Position numbers and translations under genes: made by a program. From positions 62,001-126,000 of the forward strand of contig NZ_JHEH01000002.1 of the NCBI RefSeq assembly GCF_000715505.1: DNA of 64,000 nucleotides, given 5' to 3'. Source of the DNA: Thioclava dalianensis (lineage in GTDB: Bacteria > Pseudomonadota > Alphaproteobacteria > Rhodobacterales > Rhodobacteraceae). Numbering within the stretch: the stretch's first letter is position 1; each line of letters opens with the position of its first letter. This document shows positions 15,619-27,767 of the stretch, in pieces. The notes under the pieces were generated by a model. It was not told the DNA's origin and made no database searches. It was given only the letters and a program-made list of their open reading frames with translations.

Positions 15619-16179
15619 TCAGGCGTGGCCTGCCGTGGCCGATAAGGTGCGCGGGTCGATCCCCATGCCTTGAAGCGCGCGCACCCATTTCGAATCATAA
15701 CCCGAGTCGAGGGCCAGATCGGCATCGCCATCGGCGGTCAGCCAGCCATTATCGAGGATCTCCGCCTCCAGCTGCCCCGGCCCCCAACCGGCATATCCCA
15801 ATGCCAGCAACGCGCGTTCCGGCCCGCTGCCGCCTGCGATATCTTCAAGAATGTCGCGGGTTCCCGTCATCCGCAGCCGTTCCGAGACATGCATCTGCCC
15901 TTCTTCGGCGCCCCAATCGGGCGAGTGGAGCACGAACCCGCGCCCCGTTTCCACCGGGCCACCAAACAGGATCGGAGCATGGATAGTCCGGTCCGAGTTG
16001 GCCAGCTCGATCCCGAGGTTTTCCAGCAATTCCGAGAGGTTCGGCTTAGGAAGCGGCTTGTTCACGATCAAGCCCATCGCGCCCTCAGGCGAATGCGCGC
16101 AAATCGCGACCACCGCATGTTCGAACCGCTGGTCACCCATTCCGGGCATCGCGATCAGCATTTTTCCGGTGAGATCCAT
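15619..16179 (-). CDS. YqgE/AlgH family protein
   Basis: A 186-residue protein of the UPF0301 family, conserved in proteobacteria with no firmly established biochemical role. Seen: LTGKMLIAMPGMGDQRF at the N-terminus, SPEGAMGLIVNKPL, APILFGGPVETGRGFVLHS, and LLALGYAGWGPGQLEAEI, all signature segments. ATG at 16179 is preceded by AGGGGA with 7-base spacing, which decides against the longer ORF. The composite repeat lies right after its stop. Confidence 0.93.
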   Translation of the reverse strand: MDLTGKMLIAMPGMGDQRFEHAVVAICAHSPEGAMGLIVNKPLPKPNLSELLENLGIELANSDRTIHAPILFGGPVETGRGFVLHSPDWGAEEGQMHVSERLRMTGTRDILEDIAGGSGPERALLALGYAGWGPGQLEAEILDNGWLTADGDADLALDSGYDSKWVRALQGMGIDPRTLSATAGHA

Positions 16180-16381
16180 GACGTCTTCCCCTGACACGAT
16201 AGGCATCTGGTCTAACGTGGTCCGACAGCCAGCCGGGTTCAAGTGCGCAAAGCGCTCCGCCGCCGATCAAAGCACTGTGCGCGCCAATTGCCTTATTTTT
16301 GCGCGCGCGTGCAGAGACGCTTGCATTACCCGGTCGGGTTTGTGACTTTGGCTCTGCACGCTGAAGGGCTAAAGTGGATTG

Positions 16382-17217
16382 ATGAGCCGTATTCTGCCAG
16401 TTCTTGCGCTCAGCCTGATGAGCCATCCGCTGATTGCCTCGGCACAGGAAGGTGTCGGCTTGCCAAGCCTGCCGCCCCCGCCCGGGCTTGAGGAGGCGGT
16501 GCTGCTGCCGGGTTGGCAGCGCAAGGACGGGACGCGCATGGCGGGGCTTCAATTCAAGCTGGAGCCGGGCTGGAAAACCTATTGGCGCATCCCCGGCGAT
16601 TCCGGCATCCCCCCGAGGATCAGCTTCACCGGATCGCAAAATGTCGCAAACCTGACCTTGCACTGGCCCGCGCCCGAGATTTTCACCGCTGCCGGTGCGC
16701 GCACCGTTGGCTATCACGATGCGCTTCTGCTGCCGGTCGAGATCACCCCGGTCGATCCGTCGATGCCGGTGATGCTGCGCGCGCAGGCCGATATCGGGAT
16801 CTGCGATCATATCTGCGTGCCTGTCAGCCTTCAGCTTGAGACGACGCTGCCCGCGCCCGGCGCGGCAATGCCCGATCCGCAGATCACGCAGGCGCTTGAG
16901 AAGGCCCCGCGTGTCGCCTCGGTTCAGGCCGACTGCGTCACTGAGCCCGTGGCCGATGGCACGCGGCTGACCGCGCGGCTGACGCTGCCGCAGCCGATCG
17001 GCCCGGAGGCGACCCTGTTCGAGCTGGCGAAGACGCCGACATGGGTTTCAGAGCCGATCCATCGCCGCGAGGGAACGACGCTGATTGCCAGCGCCGAATT
17101 CGTGCCCCCCGAGGCTGCGCCTTTTGCCATTGAGGCGGATGATGTGCGCATCACCGTGCTCAGCGAGCTGGGCGCGCTTGAGATCCGGGGCTGCCACTCG
17201 ATCTCTGGCGCATCGAA

Positions 17218-17221
<4 letters not shown>
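16382..17221 (+). CDS. DsbD-alpha-like periplasmic protein
   Basis: A 279-residue exported protein: signal peptide about 1-22 (PVLALSLMSHPLIASA). The mature part matches the N-terminal DsbD/ScsB-type domain (QFKLEPGWKTYWRIPGDSG, LHWPAPEIF, LLPVEITP) and holds a Cys pair C-DHI-C at 141 and 145, the position of the redox pair in that domain, plus Cys near the C-terminus (RGCHSISG). The transmembrane and thioredoxin domains of full DsbD are absent, and no membrane partner is adjacent. It probably works as a periplasmic thiol-disulfide partner. ATG at 16382; the TTG just before is not needed. Confidence 0.85.
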
Positions 17222-20571
<3,350 letters not shown>

Positions 20572-20572
20572 C

Positions 20573-22033
20573 TCAACCCCCGACCCGGGATTCGAGATTT
20601 GCAACTGTCGCGGCGGGGACCGCCTCTTGGCTCAGATCGGCAAGGAAACGCGCGCGGGTGCTGTCGGTCATCGCGGTGTTGCCCTCGACAAAGGCCACCA
20701 GCCGCGCGCGGCGCGCGGGGTCAAGCGCCACGGTGCGCGCAGGCGCAGGCGCGCCCGCCTGATCGGGCCGCATCGGGCGCAGCTTGATCCCGCCTCCCAA
20801 AAGCGGCGTGCGCTCGGCCACGATCTCGGTGCCCGGCGGCAGATCCGTCCGGATGATCACCGCATCGCCCTGACGGCGCAGCAACGTGACGCGCGCCTCC
20901 TCCAGACGGTCGCCCTCGCCCAAGACCAGCACACGGTCTTGCGCGTCGATGGCGGCGGCGGGGATTTCGGCCACCCCCTCCAGCGCGGGTTCGCGCAAGC
21001 TCACGGTCACGAAATCGCCCGGGCGCAAGGCCCCTGCCCCTTCGGTGATCGTGGCGAATAAAAGCCGCCCCGCCACCCCGCTTTCGACCGCAGCCGACAC
21101 CCGCGAGAGCACGCCGCGCGCCTCAATCGCGCCGCCCGCAGTATCGAGCGAGACGCCCAGTTCAAGGGGACGCAGGGTGCCGTCGGGATTGGTCAGCCGC
21201 GCGAATTGCCCGGTGGAGACGCGAAACGCCACCTCAAGTGCATTGGGATCGATCAGCATGCCCAGCATTTCATTACTCGAGACAAGCCCGCCCTCCACCG
21301 CGTTGAGCTGCGCCAGACGGCCCGAGAATTCGGCGCGGATTTCCGTATCACGCAGGCGGCGCTCTGCCTCGCTCAGGGTGATTTTCGCGCGCGTCAGGCC
21401 CGTGCGCGCGGTATCGAGCTGCGCCTGCGCGGTCGACAGCGCCGAGCGACGCGAGAGCACAGCTTGATCCGCCGCAGAAGCCGCCAGCTCTGCGGTTTCG
21501 CGATTGGCAGCCGAGCCCACACCACGATCCGAAAGCGATTGCTGCCGCTCAAGCGCCTGCACCCGCAAGGCGGCCTGCCTGCGTGCGGCCACCACATCGT
21601 CTTGTGCAATCGCGAGCGCGCGTTCGCTTTGTGCCAGCGCCGCCTCGGCCTCTGAGACCTGCGCCTGCGCGGTGTCGCGTGCGGCCTGCGCCTCGGCGGG
21701 ATCGAGGCGCACCAGCACCGTCCCCTTCGCCACAGCCGCACCGTCCTCGAAGGAGGGCGCCAGCGTCAGGATCGTACCCGAGACCGACGCGCGCAACTCC
21801 AGTTCGCGGGTTGATGAGACCTCGCCATAGGCCGTCAGGCGCGGCGTGATCGTGCCAAATTCCAACGGGACGACATTGGCCGCAAAGACCCGCTCGCGCA
21901 TGGCGGAAGGACGCCCGCCATCGGCATTGCGGGCCTTGAACGCCTCGACGATGGAAAAGCCTCCCATCGCAAGCAGACCCAGCGTCAGTGCCAGTAAGAA
22001 CAGCCCCATCAAGGACCGCGTCAAAAACCGCAT
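20573..22033 (-). CDS. RND efflux periplasmic adaptor (membrane fusion protein)
   Basis: A 486-residue adaptor that bridges the RND pump and an outer-membrane channel. N-terminal signal/anchor (LMGLFLLALTLGLLAMGGF), then the split lipoyl-like halves (ELRASVSGTILTLAPSFEDG; LNAVEGGLVSSNEMLGML), a long coiled-coil hairpin between (about 130-245, Ala/Gln/Arg-rich), and beta-barrel and membrane-proximal domains. Longer than most MFPs, with a C-terminal extension about residues 420-486. Forms an operon with the permease that follows. Confidence 0.92.
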   Translation of the reverse strand: MRFLTRSLMGLFLLALTLGLLAMGGFSIVEAFKARNADGGRPSAMRERVFAANVVPLEFGTITPRLTAYGEVSSTRELELRASVSGTILTLAPSFEDGAAVAKGTVLVRLDPAEAQAARDTAQAQVSEAEAALAQSERALAIAQDDVVAARRQAALRVQALERQQSLSDRGVGSAANRETAELAASAADQAVLSRRSALSTAQAQLDTARTGLTRAKITLSEAERRLRDTEIRAEFSGRLAQLNAVEGGLVSSNEMLGMLIDPNALEVAFRVSTGQFARLTNPDGTLRPLELGVSLDTAGGAIEARGVLSRVSAAVESGVAGRLLFATITEGAGALRPGDFVTVSLREPALEGVAEIPAAAIDAQDRVLVLGEGDRLEEARVTLLRRQGDAVIIRTDLPPGTEIVAERTPLLGGGIKLRPMRPDQAGAPAPARTVALDPARRARLVAFVEGNTAMTDSTRARFLADLSQEAVPAATVANLESRVGG

Positions 22034-22203
22034 ATCGTCTCCAATATCATCCGCCCCTCACAGGACAGCACGCGCGCGTGATGCGATGTTAGCCTGCACA
22101 GGCAGGGCGTTGGAACGATAATCTATACGCAGGAGGGGAGAAGTTCCGTCACTTTTTCACGCAGGCGCGATCAGATTGCGCGCAAAGCGAGGTGCCGTGC
22201 CAC

Positions 22204-23028
22204 TCAGACCGACGTGTCGAGCCGTGCCCGCAGCGACAAAAGATCCGCCCATGCGTCGCGTTTCGCGGCAGGCATGCGCAAGAGCTGACCGGGATGGAGC
22301 ATCGGCAAGGCGGGACGCCCGAAGGCCTCGCTCCATGTACCACGCAGCCGGGTGATGCCGCGCTTGCCGAGCGCCGCCTCACAGGCGCCGTTGCCCATCA
22401 GCACGATCAGATCGGGATCGGCCAGATCGACATGGCGCGCCAGAAACGGCAGCATCTGCGCCAGTTCTTCGGGCTCGGGCGCGCGATTGCCCGTCGGGCG
22501 CCACGGCAGCACGCTTGTCAGATACAGCGCCGATTGCGCATCGGGGGCGTCACAGCTCAGACCAATGGCCGCAAACATCCGGGTGAGCATCTCGCCCGCG
22601 CGCCCCGCAAAGGGCAGCCCCGCCTGATCTTCCTCGCGGCCCGGCGCCTCGCCGATCACCATCACCCGCGCGCGCGGCTGACCTTGGGCAAAGACGGTGC
22701 TGCGCGCGCCCTTCTTGATGTCGCACAGATCATAGGCCTCTATGGCGGCGCGCAGCTCCTCCAGCGTGCCCACCTGCCCGGCCGCGGCTGCCGCCACCGC
22801 AACCGGATCGGGGCCCTGCACCTGCGCGGCCTGCGCCACCGGGGGCAAATCGGGGCGCGCAGCTTCGGGCTCGGATGCGCGCGGCTTTGCCTCGGCCCGC
22901 CGGTCGGGCAAGGCATAGCAATCGACGGGCGCATCTCCGATGGCCACATCCACGCCCATCTCGAGCTGCCATTCGAGGGCTGCGAGGGCTGCGTGATAAT
23001 CCAGTTCGGGCGCGGGGTGAGTCTCCAT
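22204..23028 (-). CDS. uracil-DNA glycosylase, family 4/5-like
   Basis: Removes uracil from DNA. A 274-residue protein whose C-terminal ~180 residues carry the family motif GEAPGREEDQAGLPFAG, LTSVLPWRPTGNR, and LHPGQLL near the end; about 95 N-terminal residues are low-complexity and Ala/Pro-rich. Family-4 enzymes hold a [4Fe-4S] cluster through four Cys; here I see one Cys in the expected first position (YDLCDIKKGARSTVF) but not the neighbouring one, so cluster binding is doubtful. It starts divergently from pyrB. Confidence 0.85.
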   Translation of the reverse strand: METHPAPELDYHAALAALEWQLEMGVDVAIGDAPVDCYALPDRRAEAKPRASEPEAARPDLPPVAQAAQVQGPDPVAVAAAAAGQVGTLEELRAAIEAYDLCDIKKGARSTVFAQGQPRARVMVIGEAPGREEDQAGLPFAGRAGEMLTRMFAAIGLSCDAPDAQSALYLTSVLPWRPTGNRAPEPEELAQMLPFLARHVDLADPDLIVLMGNGACEAALGKRGITRLRGTWSEAFGRPALPMLHPGQLLRMPAAKRDAWADLLSLRARLDTSV

Positions 23029-23088
23029 AGCCGCGAAGCTACGCGCGCAAGGCTGCGCGGTAAAGCGGCTGGACGCCAGCCCCCCCGT

Positions 23089-23114
23089 TTGACATAAGCG
23101 CGAGGGAGATAAAT
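23089..23114 (+). promoter_or_regulatory. possible pyrB promoter
   Basis: A consensus TTGACA at 23089-23094 lies 32 bases upstream of the pyrB start. No -10 at canonical spacing is seen (ATAAAT at 23109-23114 is only 14 bases away), so the call rests mainly on the -35. Confidence 0.3.
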
Positions 23115-23126
23115 CGGAGCAATCGC

Positions 23127-24092
23127 ATGGCCTTCCGCCCTCGCCACCTTCTTGGGATCGAGCATCTGAGCCCTGAAGATATCCACAGCGTCCTTGATCT
23201 TGCCGAGCAATATGTCGAACTCAACCGCCGCACGGTGAAAAAGACCGATGCGCTGGCCGGCATGACCCAGATTAACATGTTCTTCGAGAATTCGACGCGC
23301 ACGCAATCCAGCTTTGAGTTGGCGGGCAAGCGTCTGGGCGCGGATGTGATGAACATGTCGATGCAGACCTCGAGCGTCAAAAAGGGCGAGACGCTGATCG
23401 ACACGGCACTTACGCTCAATGCGATGCATCCCGATCTTCTGGTGGTGCGCCATGGCAGTTCGGGCGCGGTCGATCTGCTGGCGCAAAAGGTCGAATGCGC
23501 GGTGATCAATGCGGGCGATGGCAAGCACGAACACCCCACGCAGGCGCTGCTGGATGCGCTCACGATCCGGCGCGCGAAGGGGCGGCTCCACCGGCTGACC
23601 GTCGCGATCTGCGGCGATGTGGCCCATAGCCGGGTTGCGCGCTCCAACCTGATCTTGCTGGGCAAGATGGAAAACCGCGTGCGTCTGATCGCACCGCCGA
23701 CCCTGATGCCTTCGGGCGTGGCCGAGTTTGGCTGCGAGGTCTATGACGACATGCGCGCGGGCCTCAAGGATGCGGATGTCGTGATGATGCTGCGTCTTCA
23801 GCGCGAGCGCATGGATGGGGGTTTCATCCCGTCCGAACGCGAGTATTTCCACCGCTACGGGCTCGATGCCGAAAAGCTCGCCTTCGCCAAGGACGATGCC
23901 ATCGTGATGCATCCCGGCCCGATGAATCGCGGTGTTGAGATCGACGGCACGATTGCCGATGACATCAACCGCTCGGTCATTCAGGAGCAGGTCGAGATGG
24001 GCGTGGCCGTCCGCATGGCGGTAATGGATCTGCTGGCGCGCAACCTGCGGGCCGAGCGTGGCCGCGCGCTCACCGGAGAGACCTATGTCTGA
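23127..24092 (+). CDS. pyrB: aspartate carbamoyltransferase catalytic subunit
   Basis: Condenses carbamoyl phosphate with aspartate, the committed step of pyrimidine synthesis. At 321 residues it is a normal catalytic chain. Seen: the carbamoyl-phosphate motif [44 protein letters not shown], and [13 protein letters not shown] near the C-terminus. No regulatory pyrI is present; instead a degenerate PyrC follows, the pattern of class A ATCases. ATG at 23127 follows GGAG. Its 3' end overlaps the next ORF by 8 bases. Confidence 0.96.
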   Translation: MAFRPRHLLGIEHLSPEDIHSVLDLAEQYVELNRRTVKKTDALAGMTQINMFFENSTRTQSSFELAGKRLGADVMNMSMQTSSVKKGETLIDTALTLNAMHPDLLVVRHGSSGAVDLLAQKVECAVINAGDGKHEHPTQALLDALTIRRAKGRLHRLTVAICGDVAHSRVARSNLILLGKMENRVRLIAPPTLMPSGVAEFGCEVYDDMRAGLKDADVVMMLRLQRERMDGGFIPSEREYFHRYGLDAEKLAFAKDDAIVMHPGPMNRGVEIDGTIADDINRSVIQEQVEMGVAVRMAVMDLLARNLRAERGRALTGETYV

Positions 24093-24570
24093 AATCAGGC
24101 GCGACCCGGTCCATGACTACCGCCCCGGCCCGCTAAGCGAAGCCCCGCTTGAGCCGGGCGAGCGGGTTCTGGCCCGGTTCGAACCCGATGCACGGCGCTA
24201 CTGGAGCGATCACGCGATACTGGCCGTTCTGGGCGCGGTGCTGGTCTCGACGGCGCTGTTCTGGCTGGGCAAGCCCGGACAGGTCACGCTTGCCGCCTGC
24301 GCGGTCGTGCTGGGGATGATGGCGCGCGGGGCCTATTTCCGCTCCGAGGCCTTTGCCCGGCGCTGGCAGCTGACGGATCGGCGGCTGATCGGACCGCAGG
24401 GAAGACAGGTCATGCTGCTTGAGATCGCAGCGGTCCGCGCGCTGATGGGCGATGTACAGATCGTTACGAAATCGGGCGGCAAACATCTGATCCGCCATCT
24501 CAAAGAAGCAGCTCCCGCCATCACCCTCATCGAGCGTGCGCGCACCGCGCGTCAGACCCTTATTCACTGA
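24085..24570 (+). CDS. PH-like membrane protein of unknown function
   Basis: A 161-residue protein with an N-terminal soluble stretch, two hydrophobic helices (about 47-64 and 68-85) and a C-terminal domain of short beta-strands ([20 protein letters not shown]) that resembles bacterial PH (bPH2) domains. It starts with ATG at 24085 inside the end of pyrB and lies between pyrB and pyrC, so it belongs to the pyrimidine operon by position. Why a membrane protein sits there is unclear. Confidence 0.75.
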   Translation: MSEIRRDPVHDYRPGPLSEAPLEPGERVLARFEPDARRYWSDHAILAVLGAVLVSTALFWLGKPGQVTLAACAVVLGMMARGAYFRSEAFARRWQLTDRRLIGPQGRQVMLLEIAAVRALMGDVQIVTKSGGKHLIRHLKEAAPAITLIERARTARQTLIH

Positions 24571-24623
24571 GCGCGCCCGCAAGGCGCGCGCCCCCTCTGC
24601 ACAGCAACAAGGCACGAGCGACC

Positions 24624-25904
24624 ATGACCCTGTTTTTGCAAAATGCCCGGCTTATCGACCCCGAGGCGCTGACGGAGACCACGGGCAATGTGGTGGTCGA
24701 TGCCGGGCGCATCGCAGCCATTGGCGATATGTCCGCCCCGCCCGATGCGCAGGTGATCGATTGCGAGGGCAAATGCCTCGCGCCCGGAATCGTCGATCTG
24801 GGCGTGAAGATCGGTGAGCCGGGCGAGCGGCACATGGAGAGCTTCCGCTCTGCGGCTTCGGCGGCGGCGGCGGGCGGCGTGACCACGATCGTGACGCGGC
24901 CCGATACCGCGCAGGCGATCGACACGCCCGAAACGCTGGAATTCGTCCGCCGCCGGGCCGCGGATGCGCGCGTGCGCATTTTGCATATGGCCGCGTTGAC
25001 CAAGGGGCGCGCAGGCACCGAGATGACCGAGATCGGTTTTCTCAAGGATGCGGGCGCTGTGGCCTTCACCGATGGGACGCATGTCAGCATGCAGACCAAG
25101 GCGCTGGCGCGGGCCTTCAGCTATGCCGCAAGCCTCGGCGCTCTGGTGATCGGCCACCCGCAGGAGCCGAACCTGTCGCGGGGCGCCGCTGTCACCTCGG
25201 GAAAATTCGCAAGCCTGCGTGGCTTACCCGGCGTCTCTCCGATGGCCGAGCAGATGGGGTTGGAGCGCGATCTGGCCTTGGTCGAGATGACGGGCCTCTC
25301 CTATCACGCCGATCAGATCACCACCGCGCGCGCCCTGCCCGCGCTGCGCCGCGCCAAGGCAGCCGGGCTCGATGTCACAGCCGGTATCTCGATCCATCAC
25401 CTGACGCTCAATGCGCTCGATGTGGGCGATTACCGCACCTTCTTCAAGCTGACCCCGCCGCTGCGCGACGAGGAAGACCGGCTGGCCGTGATCGCGGCGG
25501 TCGAGGACGGGCTGATCGATGTGATCTGCTCGATGCACACCCCGGCGGATGAGGAATCCAAGCGCCTGCCCTTCGAGGAGGCTGCCTCCGGCGCGGTCGG
25601 GCTGGAAACTCTGCTGCCAGCCGCGATGCGGCTCTATCACGCGGGCCAGTTGAGCCTGCCACAGCTGTTCCGCGCGATGGCGCTGAACCCTGCCCGCCGT
25701 CTGGGCCTGCCGCAGGGCCGCCTGAGCGAGGGGGCTCCAGCGGATCTCGTGCTCTTCGATCCCGATGCGCCTTTCGTCCTCGACCGCTTCAAATTGCGTT
25801 CGAAATCAAAGAACACGCCCTTCGACACCGCACGCATGGAAGGCAAAACGCTTGCCACATTCGTCGCGGGGGTGCAGGTTTATGCTAATGAAGAACAAAA
25901 ATAA
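24624..25904 (+). CDS. pyrC: dihydroorotase homologue, probably non-catalytic
   Basis: A 426-residue amidohydrolase-fold protein of the PyrC family, in the pyrB operon. The key point is missing metal ligands: where active dihydroorotases have the HxH of DxHxHxREPG, this protein has DLGVKIGEPG (Gly60, Lys62), and the catalytic Asp of the DHAPH motif is Met in SMHTPADEES. HPQEP and SIHHLTL segments remain. This is the pattern of the pseudo-dihydroorotase (PyrC') known to support ATCase in Pseudomonas, so a structural role with PyrB is likely and a separate catalytic enzyme should be elsewhere in the genome. Confidence 0.88.
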   Translation: MTLFLQNARLIDPEALTETTGNVVVDAGRIAAIGDMSAPPDAQVIDCEGKCLAPGIVDLGVKIGEPGERHMESFRSAASAAAAGGVTTIVTRPDTAQAIDTPETLEFVRRRAADARVRILHMAALTKGRAGTEMTEIGFLKDAGAVAFTDGTHVSMQTKALARAFSYAASLGALVIGHPQEPNLSRGAAVTSGKFASLRGLPGVSPMAEQMGLERDLALVEMTGLSYHADQITTARALPALRRAKAAGLDVTAGISIHHLTLNALDVGDYRTFFKLTPPLRDEEDRLAVIAAVEDGLIDVICSMHTPADEESKRLPFEEAASGAVGLETLLPAAMRLYHAGQLSLPQLFRAMALNPARRLGLPQGRLSEGAPADLVLFDPDAPFVLDRFKLRSKSKNTPFDTARMEGKTLATFVAGVQVYANEEQK

Positions 25905-25924
25905 CGCGAGAACGAGGCAAGAGC

Positions 25925-26536
25925 ATGATCCCGGGAATTGAAAACGGAACCAGCTTGCTGGGTCTGGTCGCTGCGCTGGGTTACCTTTTGGGGTCGATCC
26001 CTTTCGGGCTGGTGATCACCCGCCTGCTGGGCCTGGGTGATCTGCGCAAGATCGGATCGGGCAATATCGGGGCCACGAATGTGCTGCGCACCGGCAATAA
26101 ACCTGCAGCCCTCGCGACCCTTCTGCTCGACAGCGGCAAGGGCGCAATCGCGGTGCTGCTTGCACGCTATTTTCTGGGCGAAACCGCGGCGCAAGTTGCA
26201 GGGGCTGCCGCCTTCGTGGGCCATATCTATCCGGTCTGGCTGCGCTTTCAGGGCGGTAAAGGGGTTGCGACCTTTCTGGGCACGATGATCGCGCTGGCAT
26301 GGCCCGTGGGGCTTGCGGCCTGCGCCTTGTGGCTGCTCACGGCGCTCATCACGCGGATCTCGTCGCTCTCGGCGCTGGTGAGCGCCGCTGCCACCGTGCC
26401 GCTGGCCTATGCGCTCGGATTTCGCGACCTGATGATGCTGGCCGCCGGTCTGTCCGTCCTGATCTTTTGGCGTCACCGAAGCAATATCGCCCGGCTGGCC
26501 GCCGGAAATGAGCCCCGGATCGGCAAGAAAGGCTAG
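25925..26536 (+). CDS. plsY: glycerol-3-phosphate acyltransferase PlsY
   Basis: Transfers the acyl group of acyl-phosphate to glycerol-3-phosphate, first step of phosphatidic acid synthesis in the inner membrane. The 203-residue length and about five hydrophobic helices fit. Motifs of the family are intact: GSIPFGLVITRL, GSGNIGATNVLRTGNK, and GHIYPVWLRFQGGKGVATFLG. It begins 20 bases after pyrC, in the same operon. Confidence 0.95.
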   Translation: MIPGIENGTSLLGLVAALGYLLGSIPFGLVITRLLGLGDLRKIGSGNIGATNVLRTGNKPAALATLLLDSGKGAIAVLLARYFLGETAAQVAGAAAFVGHIYPVWLRFQGGKGVATFLGTMIALAWPVGLAACALWLLTALITRISSLSALVSAAATVPLAYALGFRDLMMLAAGLSVLIFWRHRSNIARLAAGNEPRIGKKG

Positions 26537-26589
26537 CCGCCCCGGCCGCTTTCGCGCCTCTCTCTCCATCCTCGTTCAGGAGCCCCACC

Positions 26590-27000
26590 ATGCGCTTCAG
26601 CACCAGCGTCAAAACCTGCCTTAAGGAGAAATACGCGGCTTTCGGGGGCCGTGCCCCGCGCTCGGAATTCTGGTGGTTCTACCTGTTCTTCGTCCTCGTC
26701 CAGATCGTGACCAACATCCTCGATACGGTCGTCTTCGGCACGGGCCGCGTCGTGCAAAGCCCCGGCTTCTGGGCCTATTCCAGCTCAGGCGGAGTGATCA
26801 CCCTGATCGCCACATTGGCCCTTCTGGTGCCCGCACTCGCCGTATCGGTGCGCCGGTTGCACGACAACGGCAAGACGGGCTGGCTCATCTTGCTCACGCT
26901 GATCCCGCTGATTGGCGGGTTGATCTTGCTGTTTTTCTTCGTGCAGCGCTCGCAGGCAGGCCCCAATGCCTATGGCCCCGACCCGCTGCACCAGGCCTGA
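26590..27000 (+). CDS. DUF805 membrane protein
   Basis: A 136-residue protein with four hydrophobic segments. The N-terminal motif KYAAFGGRAPRSEFWWFYLF and the central VRRLHDNGKTGWLILL are the hallmarks of DUF805 (YhaH-like), a family with no settled function. ATG at 26590 follows CAGGAG. It is the last gene of the pyrB-plsY run, followed by a degenerate repeat element. Confidence 0.92.
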   Translation: MRFSTSVKTCLKEKYAAFGGRAPRSEFWWFYLFFVLVQIVTNILDTVVFGTGRVVQSPGFWAYSSSGGVITLIATLALLVPALAVSVRRLHDNGKTGWLILLTLIPLIGGLILLFFFVQRSQAGPNAYGPDPLHQA

Positions 27001-27021
27001 GCGCTTAAAAAACGCGCCCTG

Positions 27022-27078
27022 CTTCCTCTTGATCGAAATATCCTGCGGGGGTCGGGGGGTGCGAAACCGCCCGGGCGC
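27022..27078 (+). repeat. REP-like intergenic element, degenerate copy 3
   Basis: The box TTCCTCTTGATCGAAATATC followed by CTGCGGGGG matches copies at 10288 and 15529; the hairpin parts are worn down to a GC-rich imperfect stem (GGGGGGTGCG-AAA-CCGCCC). It lies between the convergent DUF805 and GntR genes. Confidence 0.5.
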
Positions 27079-27079
27079 G

Positions 27080-27736
27080 CTACCAGCCGCGCTGCGCGAG
27101 GTGGCGCAGACCGTGGGTTACATCGGCCCGCACCGCGAGCCTCAGCGCCGGCTCGTCGCCTGCGCGCAGAGCGGCCAAAATCATCCGGTGATGGCGCGGC
27201 GGCTCGTTGCGCTGCACCCGCCCGTAGAGCGCCCGCATGGTGGGCCCAAGCTGAAGCCAGACCGTCTCGGCTACCGCCAAGATCGCGGGCGATTGCGCGC
27301 GCAGATAGAGCGTGCGGTGAAATTCCAGATTGGTGCGGATATAGCCCACCGCGTCTTGCTTCGCGACCGCTTCCGCATTGGTCGTGTTGATCGCGGACAG
27401 CCGGTCGATCAGCGCGAAATGCGCCCGTGGCAGGGCGCGTGCGGCCAGTTCCGGCTCGATCATCGAGCGCAGCGCGGCCAGTTCCTCGATCCGCTCATTG
27501 GACAGCTCTGGCGTACTCACCCGCCCCGATGCGCTGAGCGTCAGCGCGCCTTCCGCAACCAGCCTGCGTAGCGCCTCACGCGCGGGCGTCATCGAGACCC
27601 CATATTGCTTGCCCAAGCCCCGCAAGGTCAGCGCCTGACCGGGCTGCAACTCGCCCACCATCACCTGCTGGCGCAGCTGGCGATACAGCCGATCATGGGC
27701 CGCCGTTTCGATGGGTCGGGTGGAAATCGTGGTCAT
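27080..27736 (-). CDS. GntR-family (FadR subfamily) transcriptional regulator
   Basis: A 218-residue regulator: winged HTH at about 10-75 (AHDRLYRQLRQQVMVGELQ, LGKQYGVSMTPAREALRRLV) and an FCD-type helical sensor domain behind it (ELAALRSMIEPELAARA; HRTLYLRAQSPAILAVAETV). FCD domains usually bind a metal ion and small acids or sugar acids. ATG at 27736. A perfect 14-bp palindrome sits 6 bases upstream, pointing to autoregulation. No obvious target enzyme gene is adjacent, although the catabolic region begins about 2 kb to the right. Confidence 0.9.
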   Translation of the reverse strand: MTTISTRPIETAAHDRLYRQLRQQVMVGELQPGQALTLRGLGKQYGVSMTPAREALRRLVAEGALTLSASGRVSTPELSNERIEELAALRSMIEPELAARALPRAHFALIDRLSAINTTNAEAVAKQDAVGYIRTNLEFHRTLYLRAQSPAILAVAETVWLQLGPTMRALYGRVQRNEPPRHHRMILAALRAGDEPALRLAVRADVTHGLRHLAQRGW

Positions 27737-27742
27737 TCTCGT

Positions 27743-27756
27743 TTTGTGATCACAAA
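27743..27756. promoter_or_regulatory. perfect palindrome, candidate GntR operator
   Basis: TTTGTGATCACAAA is a perfect 14-bp palindrome 6 bases upstream of the GntR start codon at 27736. Half-sites of the TTGT/ACAA type are usual for FadR-subfamily regulators. It would block translation initiation or promoter clearance when bound. Confidence 0.6.
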
Positions 27757-27767
27757 GACCCGCGCCG

